A model generated the notes under the pieces. That model was not told the DNA's origin. It was given only the letters and a program-made list of their open reading frames with translations, and ran no database searches. A DNA stretch of 64,000 nucleotides from JAVDCA01 sp963819385 (lineage in GTDB: Bacteria; Pseudomonadota; Alphaproteobacteria; Rhizobiales; Xanthobacteraceae), in the NCBI GenBank assembly GCA_963819385.1, contig CAWFVV010000006.1, positions 2,480,001 through 2,544,000 of the forward strand, written 5' to 3'. Made by a program: the position numbers and the translations under genes. The stretch's first letter is position 1. Every line of letters starts with the position of its first letter. This document shows positions 27,885 through 35,518 of this stretch, piece after piece.

Positions 27885-28382
27885 ATGCAACCGCGTGCCC
27901 CGATCGCAAGCCGATCTTTTGTTGCGCCCGCCGAGGCGGCGCCGCAGCCGGCCGTGCGGACCGATCTCAACGGCTGCCCGTGGCACGACGTGAAGAGCAT
28001 GCTGCGCAATGTCGGCCTGCGGCCGACCCGCCAGCGCATGGCGCTCGGCTGGATCCTGTTCGCCAAGGGCGACCGTCACCTCACGGCCGAGATGCTGTAC
28101 GAGGAGGCCACCAAGGCCAAGGTTCCGGTGTCGCTCGCGACCGTCTACAACACCTTGCACCAGTTCACCGAAGTCGGGCTGCTGCGTCAGGTCGCCGTCG
28201 ATGGCTCGAAGACCTATTTCGACACCAACGTCACCGAGCATCATCACTTCTTCATCGAAGGTGACAACGCGCTGGTCGACATCCCGGGCGCCGAGGCGAT
28301 CGTCGGCAAGATGCCGGCCGCCCCGGAAGGCTTCGAGATCGCGCGCGTCGACGTGGTGGTCAGGCTCAAGCGCACGCGCTGA
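27885..28382 (+). CDS. irr: Iron response regulator Irr (Fur family)
   Basis: 165 residues. Fur-type winged helix (MLRNVGLRPTRQRMALGWIL, EMLYEEATKAKVPVSLATVY, then NTLHQFTEVGLLRQV) and a His-rich segment TEHHHFF in place of the usual Fur metal site. The N-terminal GCPWHD with Cys31 is the heme regulatory motif through which Bradyrhizobium japonicum Irr is degraded when heme is present. Irr represses heme and iron-using genes under iron limitation. Start choice follows the promoter position; a longer version from 27819 is possible. Divergent from fabA. Confidence 0.93.
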   Translation: MQPRAPIASRSFVAPAEAAPQPAVRTDLNGCPWHDVKSMLRNVGLRPTRQRMALGWILFAKGDRHLTAEMLYEEATKAKVPVSLATVYNTLHQFTEVGLLRQVAVDGSKTYFDTNVTEHHHFFIEGDNALVDIPGAEAIVGKMPAAPEGFEIARVDVVVRLKRTR

Positions 28383-28394
28383 GCCGATGCGCGC

Positions 28395-28527
28395 GTAGGA
28401 TGGGTTGAGCGAAGCGAAACCCATCACTTTTCTCTCGGCTACGCTCTCACCGTCATTTTCCACAACGCGTGCGATGGGTTTTTCCACGACCCATGCGATG
28501 GGTTTCGCTTCGCTCAACCCATCCTAC
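28395..28527. repeat. Element with perfect 31-bp inverted arms (GTAGGATGGGTTGAGCG family)
   Basis: Arms 28395-28425 and 28497-28527 are exact reverse complements; the inner part carries further GATGGGTTT pieces (28473-28500). It lies between the convergent irr and kinase genes, so it could serve as a bidirectional terminator. The related element at 14013-14094 is imperfect. Confidence 0.9.
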
Positions 28528-28532
28528 GAACC

Positions 28533-29085
28533 TCATTTCACTCCTAGAACCGCCGTGATCTCGCCGACGAGGTCGCGGGTCGGCCGCGTGCCGTCGAGCC
28601 GCAGCGACCCGACACGGCAGCGTCGCGAGCCATTGCTCGTGGCGCGCCAGGCTGCGGCCCTCGCGCGTGCCGTCCTCATAGTGTGACGCCCACGCGATGA
28701 AATCCTCGGTCTCGGCGTGGCGCCAGCCGTCCGGCGCGACCGCATCAGCGCCGAAATGCCGCGCCTCGCGCTCACGCAGCCGCGCGATACGAACTTCGCG
28801 CGGCACCTGCAAGAAGACGATGAGGTCGAACAGCGCCACGAGCGCATCGCCCCAGCCGTCGAGCCCGCCGCTCAGCACCCAGTCGGCGCGCGGCAGAAAT
28901 ATCTCGTCCATCAGCCGCAGGCGGTCGGCCGCCTGGCGCAACTCGCGATAGGGCGGCGTGGTCGGAAGCCAGAGATAGTCGTCGGTGTCGTGATGCGGAA
29001 GCGCGAGCGCGTCGGCCAGCGCTCGGCCGAGCGTGGTCACGCCCGAGCCCGATGCACCAGTGATGTGGATTCGGCGTGTCTGCAC
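28533..29085 (-). CDS. P-loop nucleoside/adenylate-kinase-like ATPase (one frameshift)
   Basis: About 184 residues. N-terminal Walker A in RIHITGASGSGVTTLGRALA (with Val in place of the usual Lys of GxxGxGK), then HHDTDDYLW, a DEIF-PRADWVLSGGLDGWGD core and LFDLIVFLQVPREVRIARLR. This is the pattern of small uncharacterised kinases often annotated as AAA-family or adenylate kinase. Near 28610 one extra C breaks the frame: TLPCRV must jump to LRLDGTRPTRDLVGEITAV to reach the stop at 28533. The missing P-loop lysine would be unusual for an active kinase. Confidence 0.7.
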
Positions 29086-29117
29086 GGCTTTGATCGCGCG
29101 GGATCAGTGCCGCGGGT

Positions 29118-29654
29118 CTATTCCACCTTCTCGCCCGGGTAAACGCCGTACAGGCGTTCTTCCTCGATCCAGCCTTCGAACCCTTCGCCGGCGATGCGGC
29201 ACCAATGGCCGTCGCAGCGCTTGACGGTCGCGAGCACGCCCGATTGCAGCCGCGCCGTGACGGCGCTGTTGAGATCCGCGGAAGAGCGGATCGCCACGAA
29301 GTCGTCGACCTTCTTGGCGACCGCATGCACGAGCGCGGTGCGCTTGCCCGACAGGAGCGAATGCAGCACCCAGCCCTCGGAACCCTCCCAGTCACGGATG
29401 CGGCGCCAATTGTCATATTCGCCGATGATCTCGACCGGCAGGCCGGTCCGCGTATAGACCCAGTCGACTTGGTTCTCCCGGTTCGGGCCGGACCGCACAT
29501 TGACGCGCTCGGACTTGAGGCTCACGAAGCGCGGCACCGGCAAACCGCTCTGCCCGAGCGGTGCTTCGGCCTGCGCCGCGACCGCCGGCCCCGCGGCCAG
29601 CATCGCGAGCAAACCGATCAGCTTTGCCCCCAAGGTTCCCCGTCCTCTCGGCAT
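29118..29654 (-). CDS. Exported bacterial SH3-domain protein
   Basis: 178 residues: signal peptide (AKLIGLLAMLAAGPAVAAQA) and two SH3-like beta domains. The first shows RFVSLKSERVNVRSGPNREN, GLPVEIIGEYDNWRRIRDWE and GSEGWVLHSLLSGKR; the second AIRSSADLNSAVTARLQSGV, CDGHWCRIAGEGFEGWIEEE. Such periplasmic proteins are common beside the hydroxyacid dehydrogenase gene in this order and probably bind cell wall; the role is not established. The following 275 bases (29655-29929) hold no gene I can support. Confidence 0.85.
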   Translation of the reverse strand: MPRGRGTLGAKLIGLLAMLAAGPAVAAQAEAPLGQSGLPVPRFVSLKSERVNVRSGPNRENQVDWVYTRTGLPVEIIGEYDNWRRIRDWEGSEGWVLHSLLSGKRTALVHAVAKKVDDFVAIRSSADLNSAVTARLQSGVLATVKRCDGHWCRIAGEGFEGWIEEERLYGVYPGEKVE

Positions 29655-29929
29655 TTCAACTCACGCTACAGATTGTGGATGCACCGGCCGAGGCAGGGTC
29701 CGCCCCGTGGCGATCCGAAGGGTCGCGACGACACTCCCGCAGGTCAAGGAGCGGGCTCTTTGTCTTGTCCAGACCATCTGATAGAGAGGGACCGAAACCG
29801 CCGCCCGCGCCTGCCCCGAAGTCGACCGAAACAGTGTCGATGAAGCGGGTTAATGAGGAATGAACTGGCGCCTTGGCGGCGTGGCGCACAGCCATTCCGT
29901 CTGGGCATGAGTCAGCGCGGGAGAGGCAG

Positions 29930-30931
29930 ATGGCGAACCGCAAGAGACCGCTCGTCGTCGTCACCCGCAAGCTGCCCGACAGCGTCGAGACGCGCATGCG
30001 CGAGCTGTTCGACGCGCGGCTCAACCTCGACGACAAGCCGATGACCCAGGCTGCGTTGGTCGAGGCCGTGCAGGCCGCCGACGTGCTGGTGCCGACCGTC
30101 ACGGACCGGATCGACGCCTCGCTGCTCAGCCACGCGGGGGAGAAGCTCAAGCTGATCGCAAGCTTCAGCAACGGCATCGACCATATCGACGTCGCGAGCG
30201 CGCTCCAGCGCGGCATCACGGTCACCAACACGCCGGGCGTGCTGACCGAGGACACCGCCGACATGACCATGGCGCTGATCCTCGCGGTGCCGCGCCGGCT
30301 GGTCGAAGGCTCGGCGGTGCTCACCGTCGGCAAGGAGTGGGCGGGCTGGAGCCCGACCTGGATGGTCGGCCACCGCATCTACGGCAAGCGGCTCGGCATC
30401 GTCGGCATGGGCCGCATCGGCCAGGCGGTAGCGCGGCGCGCGCGCGCGTTCGGCCTGCAGATCCACTACCACAACCGCCGGCGCATCAGCCCGAAGACCG
30501 AAGAGGCGCTGGAAGCGACCTATTGGGAGAGCCTCGACCAGATGCTCGCCCGCATGGACATCATCTCGGTCAACTGTCCGCACACGCCCGCGACCTTCCA
30601 CCTGCTCTCGGCGCGCCACCTCAAGCTGATGCGGCGCGACGCCTACATCGTCAACACGGCGCGCGGCGAGGTGATCGACGAGAACGCCCTCATCCGCATG
30701 CTCGAGGCGGGCGAGCTCGCGGGCGCCGGGCTCGACGTGTTCGAGCAGGAACCGGCCGTCAATCCGAAGCTCACGCGGCTCGCGCGCGCCGGCAAGGTGG
30801 TGCTGCTGCCGCACATGGGCTCGGCCACCATCGAGGGCCGCGTCGACATGGGGACCAAGGTGATCATCAACATCCAGGCGTTCATGGACGGCCACCGGCC
30901 GCCCGACCGCGTGCTGCCGTCGATGCTGTGA
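29930..30931 (+). CDS. D-2-hydroxyacid dehydrogenase (D-glycerate/glyoxylate reductase type)
   Basis: 333 residues. NAD(P)-binding motif GIVGMGRIGQAVARRARAFG at about 155-175, substrate-site Arg in NTARGEVIDENALIRMLEAG, Glu in LAGAGLDVFEQEP and the catalytic His in LLPHMGSATIEGRVDMG. The N-terminal catalytic part has LLSHAGEKLKLIASFSNGID. It fits the GhrB/glyoxylate reductase family converting glyoxylate or hydroxypyruvate to glycolate or glycerate. ATG 29930 follows GGGAGAGGCAG. Substrate cannot be read from sequence. Confidence 0.9.
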   Translation: MANRKRPLVVVTRKLPDSVETRMRELFDARLNLDDKPMTQAALVEAVQAADVLVPTVTDRIDASLLSHAGEKLKLIASFSNGIDHIDVASALQRGITVTNTPGVLTEDTADMTMALILAVPRRLVEGSAVLTVGKEWAGWSPTWMVGHRIYGKRLGIVGMGRIGQAVARRARAFGLQIHYHNRRRISPKTEEALEATYWESLDQMLARMDIISVNCPHTPATFHLLSARHLKLMRRDAYIVNTARGEVIDENALIRMLEAGELAGAGLDVFEQEPAVNPKLTRLARAGKVVLLPHMGSATIEGRVDMGTKVIINIQAFMDGHRPPDRVLPSML

Positions 30932-31051
30932 GGCCGCGCGCGATCGTGCGCGTCTTCGTGCGCGTCTTCGTGCGGGCCTTGGTCACATTGCGCACGAAAC
31001 AATCATTGTATGGTGCGCCGAGCGCGACTGATTCGGACTGCTGACTCGGAA

Positions 31052-31438
31052 ATGAAAATCACCAGATTGGTCGAGACTGCGGCGCTCGCCGCTTGCCTCG
31101 CGGCCTGCGGCAACGAGGCGCCTAAGGTCGCGCCGCAGCCGATGAGCGTCGCCGATTTCCGCCGCGAGCTCATCGGCATGCCGCTGTGCGGCAAGGCGTC
31201 GACCGGCGAGCTCGCCGGCAAGCTGATCTGCACCGTGCATCTCGCCGACGGCACCGCGATCGTCGCCGGCTCCGGCGTGCTCGCGCGCGGCTTCTGGGAC
31301 AGCGACGGCACGCGCATCTGCCGGCGCGACACGCTCGACCCGCCCAACAGCCGGCACTGCGTCGACTACGCGCGGCTCGGCAACAACCGCTACCGCAACA
31401 GCGACGGCGTCGAGTTCTGCCTCGGGCCGTGCCCGTAA
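31052..31438 (+). CDS. Small putative lipoprotein with Cys-rich C-terminus
   Basis: 128 residues. N-terminal signal with a lipobox-like LAAC-G (LAACLAACGNEAPK). The mature part has the pattern FWDSDGTRICRRDTLDP, RHCVDYARLGNNRYRNSDG and EFCLGPCP, which resembles DUF995-type secreted proteins (G-x-W-x-D-G...C...C). Four or more cysteines could form disulfides. No operon partner: a long palindromic repeat follows. Function unknown. Confidence 0.65.
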   Translation: MKITRLVETAALAACLAACGNEAPKVAPQPMSVADFRRELIGMPLCGKASTGELAGKLICTVHLADGTAIVAGSGVLARGFWDSDGTRICRRDTLDPPNSRHCVDYARLGNNRYRNSDGVEFCLGPCP

Positions 31439-31445
31439 TTCTGGC

Positions 31446-31596
31446 TCGTGTCCCGGGCGCAGTGCAGCGCCGACGCGCGAAGCGCGCGCTGGTGCACTGC
31501 AGACCCGGGACCCATGCTCACCGCAAGCGGCTGGGTCCCGGATCAGCGGTGCACCAGCGCGCAAGAGCGCGCCGCTGCACCGCATCCGGGACACGA
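31446..31596. repeat. Long imperfect palindrome (TCGTGTCCCGG...CCGGGACACGA)
   Basis: Outer arms TCGTGTCCCGG and CCGGGACACGA enclose two hairpins, one around CGCGCGAAGCGCGCG and one around GCGCGCAAGAGCGCGC, with internal GGGACCCA/TGGGTCCC arms. It separates the convergent lipoprotein and MoeB-like genes. Dispersed repeat of the GTGTCCCGGGCGC type common in this group. Confidence 0.75.
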
Positions 31597-31601
31597 ACCC
31601 A

Positions 31602-32399
31602 TCAATGCGCCGAGAGATCGCGGATTATCGGATGCTCGCCCGATAGCGGATTGGCCGGGTCCCATCCGTAGCTCAGCGTCTCGAAGCGCATGGCGCGCGC
31701 ATCGATCATCAAGAGCCTGCCGACCAGGCCCTCGCCGAAACCCACGATCTCGCGGATCACCTCGAGCGCGGCGAGCGAGCCGATGACGCCCGTGAGCGCG
31801 CCCAGGATACCCGCCTCCGCGCAGGCCGGCACGGTGCCGGCGGGCGGCGGCTCGGGAAAGAGGCAGCGATAGGTCGGGTTGGGCCGGCCGTCCTTGTCCC
31901 GCTCATGCGCCCGGATGGTCGTCAGCGTGCCGTCGAAGACGCCGACCGCCGCGGTCACCAGCGGCTTGCGCGCGAGATAGCAGGCGTCCGACACAAGGTA
32001 GCGGGTGGCAAAATTGTCCGAGCCATCGGCGACGAGATCGTAGCGTCCGACGATGTCGAGCGCGTTCGCGGCATCGAGCCGCACCGCATGCGGCTCGACC
32101 GCGACATGCGGGTTGAGGCGCGCGATCGCGGCGCCGGCGCTCTCGACCTTGGGCCGCCCGAGATCGGGCGTCGTGTGGATCACCTGGCGCTGCAGGTTCG
32201 ACAGCGACACCGCGTCGTCGTCGACCACCCCGAGGGTGCCGACTCCGGCCGCCGCGAGATAGAGCAGCGCCGGCGCGCCGAGCCCGCCCGCGCCGATCAC
32301 CAGCACGCGCGCGCGCTTGAGCGCGGCCTGGCCAGGCCCGCCCACCTCGCGCAGCACGATGTGGCGGGCGTAACGTTCGAGCTCGTCGGCGGTCAGCAT
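31602..32399 (-). CDS. moeB: HesA/MoeB/ThiF-family adenylyltransferase
   Basis: 265 residues. E1-like enzyme that adenylates the C-terminal Gly-Gly of a small sulfur carrier such as MoaD. N-terminal LERYARHIVLREVGGPGQAA, nucleotide motif VLVIGAGGLGAPALLYLAAA, the DDDAVSLSNLQRQVIH segment, and the Asp of VADGSDNFATRYL. Two zinc-site cysteines remain (YRCLFP and PACAEAG), but the second C-P-x-C pair found in E. coli MoeB reads NPLSG here (WDPANPLSGEHP), so the zinc site is incomplete. ATG 32399 is chosen because upstream in-frame sequence is a palindromic repeat. Confidence 0.85.
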   Translation of the reverse strand: MLTADELERYARHIVLREVGGPGQAALKRARVLVIGAGGLGAPALLYLAAAGVGTLGVVDDDAVSLSNLQRQVIHTTPDLGRPKVESAGAAIARLNPHVAVEPHAVRLDAANALDIVGRYDLVADGSDNFATRYLVSDACYLARKPLVTAAVGVFDGTLTTIRAHERDKDGRPNPTYRCLFPEPPPAGTVPACAEAGILGALTGVIGSLAALEVIREIVGFGEGLVGRLLMIDARAMRFETLSYGWDPANPLSGEHPIIRDLSAH

Positions 32400-32411
32400 A
32401 TTGGTTCCTCT

Positions 32412-32460
32412 GCGCATATCCCGGCGAAGTGGATGCCGGTTCGCCGACAAGGATATGCGC
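32412..32460. repeat. Palindromic element, GCGCATATC...GATATGCGC family (copy 2)
   Basis: GCGCATATCCCGGCGAA pairs with TTCGCCGACAAGGATATGCG around GTGGATGCCGG. It lies in the divergent region upstream of the MoeB-like gene. Confidence 0.85.
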
Positions 32461-32596
32461 CAATGCGAGAGCCATCACGCCCGCGGCCGGGCTAACGGTC
32501 AAGCATCCTCTTGTCTCGCCATATCGCGCGACTTGCGCGGACTCGCCAGTAAGATAGGGTCTTGGCTCCACGGAAGCAGCACCGCAGGGCCGGGTC

Positions 32597-33952
32597 ATGC
32601 GTTTGCTCGTCACCGCACTGGTCGCGCTCGCGGCGCTCTGGCCGGCGAGCGGCGACGCCGCGAAGAAGAAGCCGGCGCCCGCGCGCGCGACGACCGAAAA
32701 GACCGCCCCCGCAAAGCAGACCGCGCCCGCCCCCGGCACGCCGCGCGCCGTCTATGCGGCCATGCCGGAGGCCGAGCGCAAGACGATCCAGGCCGACCTG
32801 ATCTGGACCGGCGACTACAACGGGCTGATCGAGGCCGACTTCGGCGACAACTCGGTCGCAGCCGTCAAGGCATTCCAGAAACGCAACGGCGGCAAGGAGA
32901 CCGGCATCCTCAATCCGGACGAGCGCGCCAAGCTCGCCGAGTTGGCGCGCGGCAAGCGGCAGAATGCGGGCTGGCGGCTGGTCGACGACGGCGCGACCGG
33001 CGCGCGTCTCGGCGTGCCCGGCAAGTTCGTGCCGCAGACCGCGCCGGCCGGCAGCGGCACGCGCTGGCAATCGTCGCGCGGCGAGGTGCAGGTCGAGACG
33101 TTCCATGCGAGCGGCACGACGCTCGAGGCGGCGTATGACCAGGCGAGAAAGCAGCCGGCGAACCGCGAGATCGAGTATCACGTGCTCAAGCCGGATTTCT
33201 TCGTCGTCTCCGGCATGCAGGGCGGCGTGAAGAAGTTCTACGTGCGCGGCGAGATCAAGAACAACGAGGTGCGCGGCGTCACGATTCTCTACGACAAGGC
33301 GATGGAAGGCCTCTTCGACCGCATCGTGGTCGCGATATCGAACGCATTCGTGGGCTTCCCGGTCGCCAAAGGCGCCGATCAGACGGCCGCCGCACCCAGT
33401 CCGGTCGGTTATGCGAGCGGCGTCGTGGTGAGCGGCGCCGGCTATATCGTCACCGCGCAGGAGGCGGTCGCGAACTGCCAGTCCGTGATCATCCCGGGCC
33501 ACGGCAATGCGGTGCGGATCGGCGACGACAAGACCGCCGACCTCGCCGTGCTCCGCGTGTTCGGCGCCAAGGATCTCGTTCCGGCGACGCTGGCGGACGC
33601 CGGCGGCGCCAGCGACGTGACGCTGGTCGGCATCGCGGATCCGCGGCTTCAGGGCGGCGGCGGCGCGATCTCGACCGCGCGGGCGCGCGTGACTCCGGCG
33701 AGCGGCGCCTTGCAGCCGTTGGACCCGGCGCCCACCGCCGGCTTTGCGGGCGCGGCCGCCATCGACGGCGACGCCAAGCTGCTCGGCATCGTCGACGTGC
33801 GGTCTGCCGCCGGCACGGGCGGCGCCCAGGCCGCGCTCGTGCCGGCCGCCGCCATCCGCGCGTATCTCACGGCGCAAAGCATCGCGCCCGCGAGCAGTGG
33901 CGGCGGCGACGTCAAGGCGTCGATGGTGCGCGTGATCTGCGTGCGGAAGTAG
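32597..33952 (+). CDS. Exported peptidoglycan-binding-like protein with degenerate trypsin-like domain
   Basis: 451 residues. Signal peptide (LLVTALVALAALWPASGDAA), a Lys/Ala/Pro-rich linker, a PG_binding_1-like helix set (IQADLIWTGDYNGLIEADFG, NSVAAVKAFQKRNG), a middle domain (VETFHASGTTLEAAYDQARK) and a C-terminal chymotrypsin-like domain. The catalytic positions look lost: TAQEAV where TAxHV is expected (His to Gln) and GFAGAAAI in place of GNSGGP (Ser missing), while ADLAVLRV keeps the Asp. It is therefore probably a non-catalytic envelope protein. Single gene between two repeats. Confidence 0.75.
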   Translation: MRLLVTALVALAALWPASGDAAKKKPAPARATTEKTAPAKQTAPAPGTPRAVYAAMPEAERKTIQADLIWTGDYNGLIEADFGDNSVAAVKAFQKRNGGKETGILNPDERAKLAELARGKRQNAGWRLVDDGATGARLGVPGKFVPQTAPAGSGTRWQSSRGEVQVETFHASGTTLEAAYDQARKQPANREIEYHVLKPDFFVVSGMQGGVKKFYVRGEIKNNEVRGVTILYDKAMEGLFDRIVVAISNAFVGFPVAKGADQTAAAPSPVGYASGVVVSGAGYIVTAQEAVANCQSVIIPGHGNAVRIGDDKTADLAVLRVFGAKDLVPATLADAGGASDVTLVGIADPRLQGGGGAISTARARVTPASGALQPLDPAPTAGFAGAAAIDGDAKLLGIVDVRSAAGTGGAQAALVPAAAIRAYLTAQSIAPASSGGGDVKASMVRVICVRK

Positions 33953-33969
33953 CAAGCGGCAAATGGATC

Positions 33970-34048
33970 GTAGGGTGGGCAAAGCGAAGCGTGCCCACCG
34001 GCTGAGTCAGACGTGGGCACGGCGCGTTCCGCGCCTTTGCCCACCTAC
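33970..34048. repeat. Inverted repeat (GTAGGGTGGGCAAAGCG family)
   Basis: GTAGGGTGGGCAAAGCG pairs with CGCCTTTGCCCACCTAC, with an inner GTGCCCAC/GTGGGCAC pair. It lies between two convergent genes and may terminate both. A relative stands at 53902-54056. Confidence 0.8.
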
Positions 34049-34063
34049 AACTCACCAATCGCC

Positions 34064-34837
34064 CTACTCGTTCTTGAACTTCGCCGGCCGCTTCTCGATG
34101 AACGCCGCCATGCCTTCCTTCTGGTCGGCGGTCGCGAACAGCGAGTGGAAGACCCGCCGCTCGAAGCGGACGCCCTCGCCGAGCGTCGTCTCGAAGGCGC
34201 GATTGACCGCCTCCTTGGCGACCATCACGGCCGGCAGCGACATCGACGCGATCGTCTCGGCGACTTTCAGCGCCTCGTCCATCAGGCTCGCGAGCGGCAC
34301 CACGCGCGCGACGAGCCCCGCGCGCTCGGCCTCGGCCGCGTCCATCATGCGGCCCGTGAGGCAGAGGTCCATCGCCTTGGCCTTGCCGACCGCGCGGGTG
34401 AGCCGCTGCGTGCCGCCGATGCCCGGAATGACGCCGAGCTTGATCTCGGGCTGGCCGAACTTGGCATTGTCGGCCGCAATGATGAGGTCGCACTGCATCG
34501 CGAGCTCGCAGCCGCCGCCGAGCGCAAAGCCCGCGACCGCCGCGATCACCGGCTTGCGCGCACGCGCGATGCGGTCCCAGTCAGCCACGAAGTCGCCCAT
34601 GAAGGCATCGCGGAACGACTTCGTCGCCATCTCCTTGATGTCGGCCCCGGCCGCGAACGCCTTGTCGGAGCCCGTGACCACGATGCAGCCGATGTTCGCA
34701 TCCGCCTCGAAGGCGTCGATCGCGGCGGAAAGCTCGCCGATCAGCGCCGCGTTGAGCGCATTGAGCGCGGCCGGCCGGTTGAGGCGGATGACACCGACCT
34801 TGCCGCGGGTCTCGACAATGATGTGCTGATGGCTCAT
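34064..34837 (-). CDS. Enoyl-CoA hydratase
   Basis: 257 residues, crotonase fold. Oxyanion-hole and catalytic segments are present: NRPAALNALNAALI, SDKAFAAGADIKEM, AGFALGGGCELAMQCD and FGQPEIKLGVIPGIGGTQRL, in which the two catalytic Glu positions (GGCELA and GQPEIK neighbourhood) are kept. Hydrates trans-2-enoyl-CoA in fatty acid or amino acid breakdown. ATG 34837 gives the family start MSHQHIIVETRGKVGVIRLN; the frame remains open upstream into repeat DNA. Stands alone. Confidence 0.93.
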   Translation of the reverse strand: MSHQHIIVETRGKVGVIRLNRPAALNALNAALIGELSAAIDAFEADANIGCIVVTGSDKAFAAGADIKEMATKSFRDAFMGDFVADWDRIARARKPVIAAVAGFALGGGCELAMQCDLIIAADNAKFGQPEIKLGVIPGIGGTQRLTRAVGKAKAMDLCLTGRMMDAAEAERAGLVARVVPLASLMDEALKVAETIASMSLPAVMVAKEAVNRAFETTLGEGVRFERRVFHSLFATADQKEGMAAFIEKRPAKFKNE

Positions 34838-34878
34838 GGCATCCGAGTCCTGCTGCGTCAGTAGCCCATCCACCGCCG

Positions 34879-34993
34879 TCATCGTCCGCGAAAGCGGACG
34901 ATCCAGTACTCCGCAGCGCATCAATAGCGCACTGCCAGCGTTCCCATTCTCGCGTTCGTGAGTACTGGATTGCCCGCGTGCGCGGGCAATGAC
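34879..34993. repeat. Intergenic palindromic repeat (CGTCCGCG...AGTACTGGATTGCCCGCG)
   Basis: ATCGTCCGCGAAAGCGGACGAT forms one perfect hairpin, TCCAGTACTC pairs with GAGTACTGGA, and TTGCCCGCGTGCGCGGGCAA forms a second. It fills the gap upstream of the enoyl-CoA hydratase gene. Confidence 0.8.
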
Positions 34994-35134
34994 CCAGTAG
35001 GGCTAGCCGAGACATTGGCCCGGTGCAACCGCCGACGTAGGTTGCGTGCAGACCCGATTTCTGCCCGAATGGCCGTCGACACCATGTCCCGCAAATCAAT
35101 GACCGCGATACGCACCAGCAACGGATCCGCTCGC

Positions 35135-35512
35135 ATGCGCGCCGTGGCGCAACTGACATACTCCGTCATTCTTGCCGTCGCAATTCTGTACGCCTTACCC
35201 GTGGCGCAGGGCGCGCCAGCGCACCCTGGCGCCCATCGCGTCGCGTCGGCCCATCGGCCGGCGCGAGCCCTGCAGCGGCCGAAGTTCCGCCCGCCGCGCG
35301 GCGCGGCCGCGCAGGATGCGGCACGGCTCGGCACCCTGGTCGGCAAAGACTGCCACGGCAAGGCCGACATGCCGCGCAACGACCACGAATGGGTCGTGCT
35401 GTGCTCGAACGGCAGGACGTTCGTGGTCGAGCCGCCGCCGCACACCGGCGCGACGCCGACCGAATGCTCGCTCGCCGGCACCAGCCCGCTGCCGGCGTGC
35501 TTCGAGCCGTAG
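35135..35512 (+). CDS. Small secreted hypothetical protein
   Basis: 125 residues: signal peptide LTYSVILAVAILYALPVAQG, then a basic, Pro/Ala-rich segment and a C-terminal part with HEWVVLCSNGRTFVVEPPP and two further cysteines (ATPTECSLAGTSPLPACFEP). I recognise no domain. An in-frame ATG at 35084 would add a charged leader that spoils the signal peptide, so I use 35135. Ends six bases before the stop of the convergent TPR gene. Function unknown. Confidence 0.6.
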   Translation: MRAVAQLTYSVILAVAILYALPVAQGAPAHPGAHRVASAHRPARALQRPKFRPPRGAAAQDAARLGTLVGKDCHGKADMPRNDHEWVVLCSNGRTFVVEPPPHTGATPTECSLAGTSPLPACFEP

Positions 35513-35518
35513 CGTTCG

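Noticed and set aside
29655..29929. A minus-strand frame with FGAGAGGGFGPSLS between the SH3 and dehydrogenase genes
   Set aside because: It is the tail of a frame that mirrors the dehydrogenase gene, with no start or ribosome site of its own in the gap.
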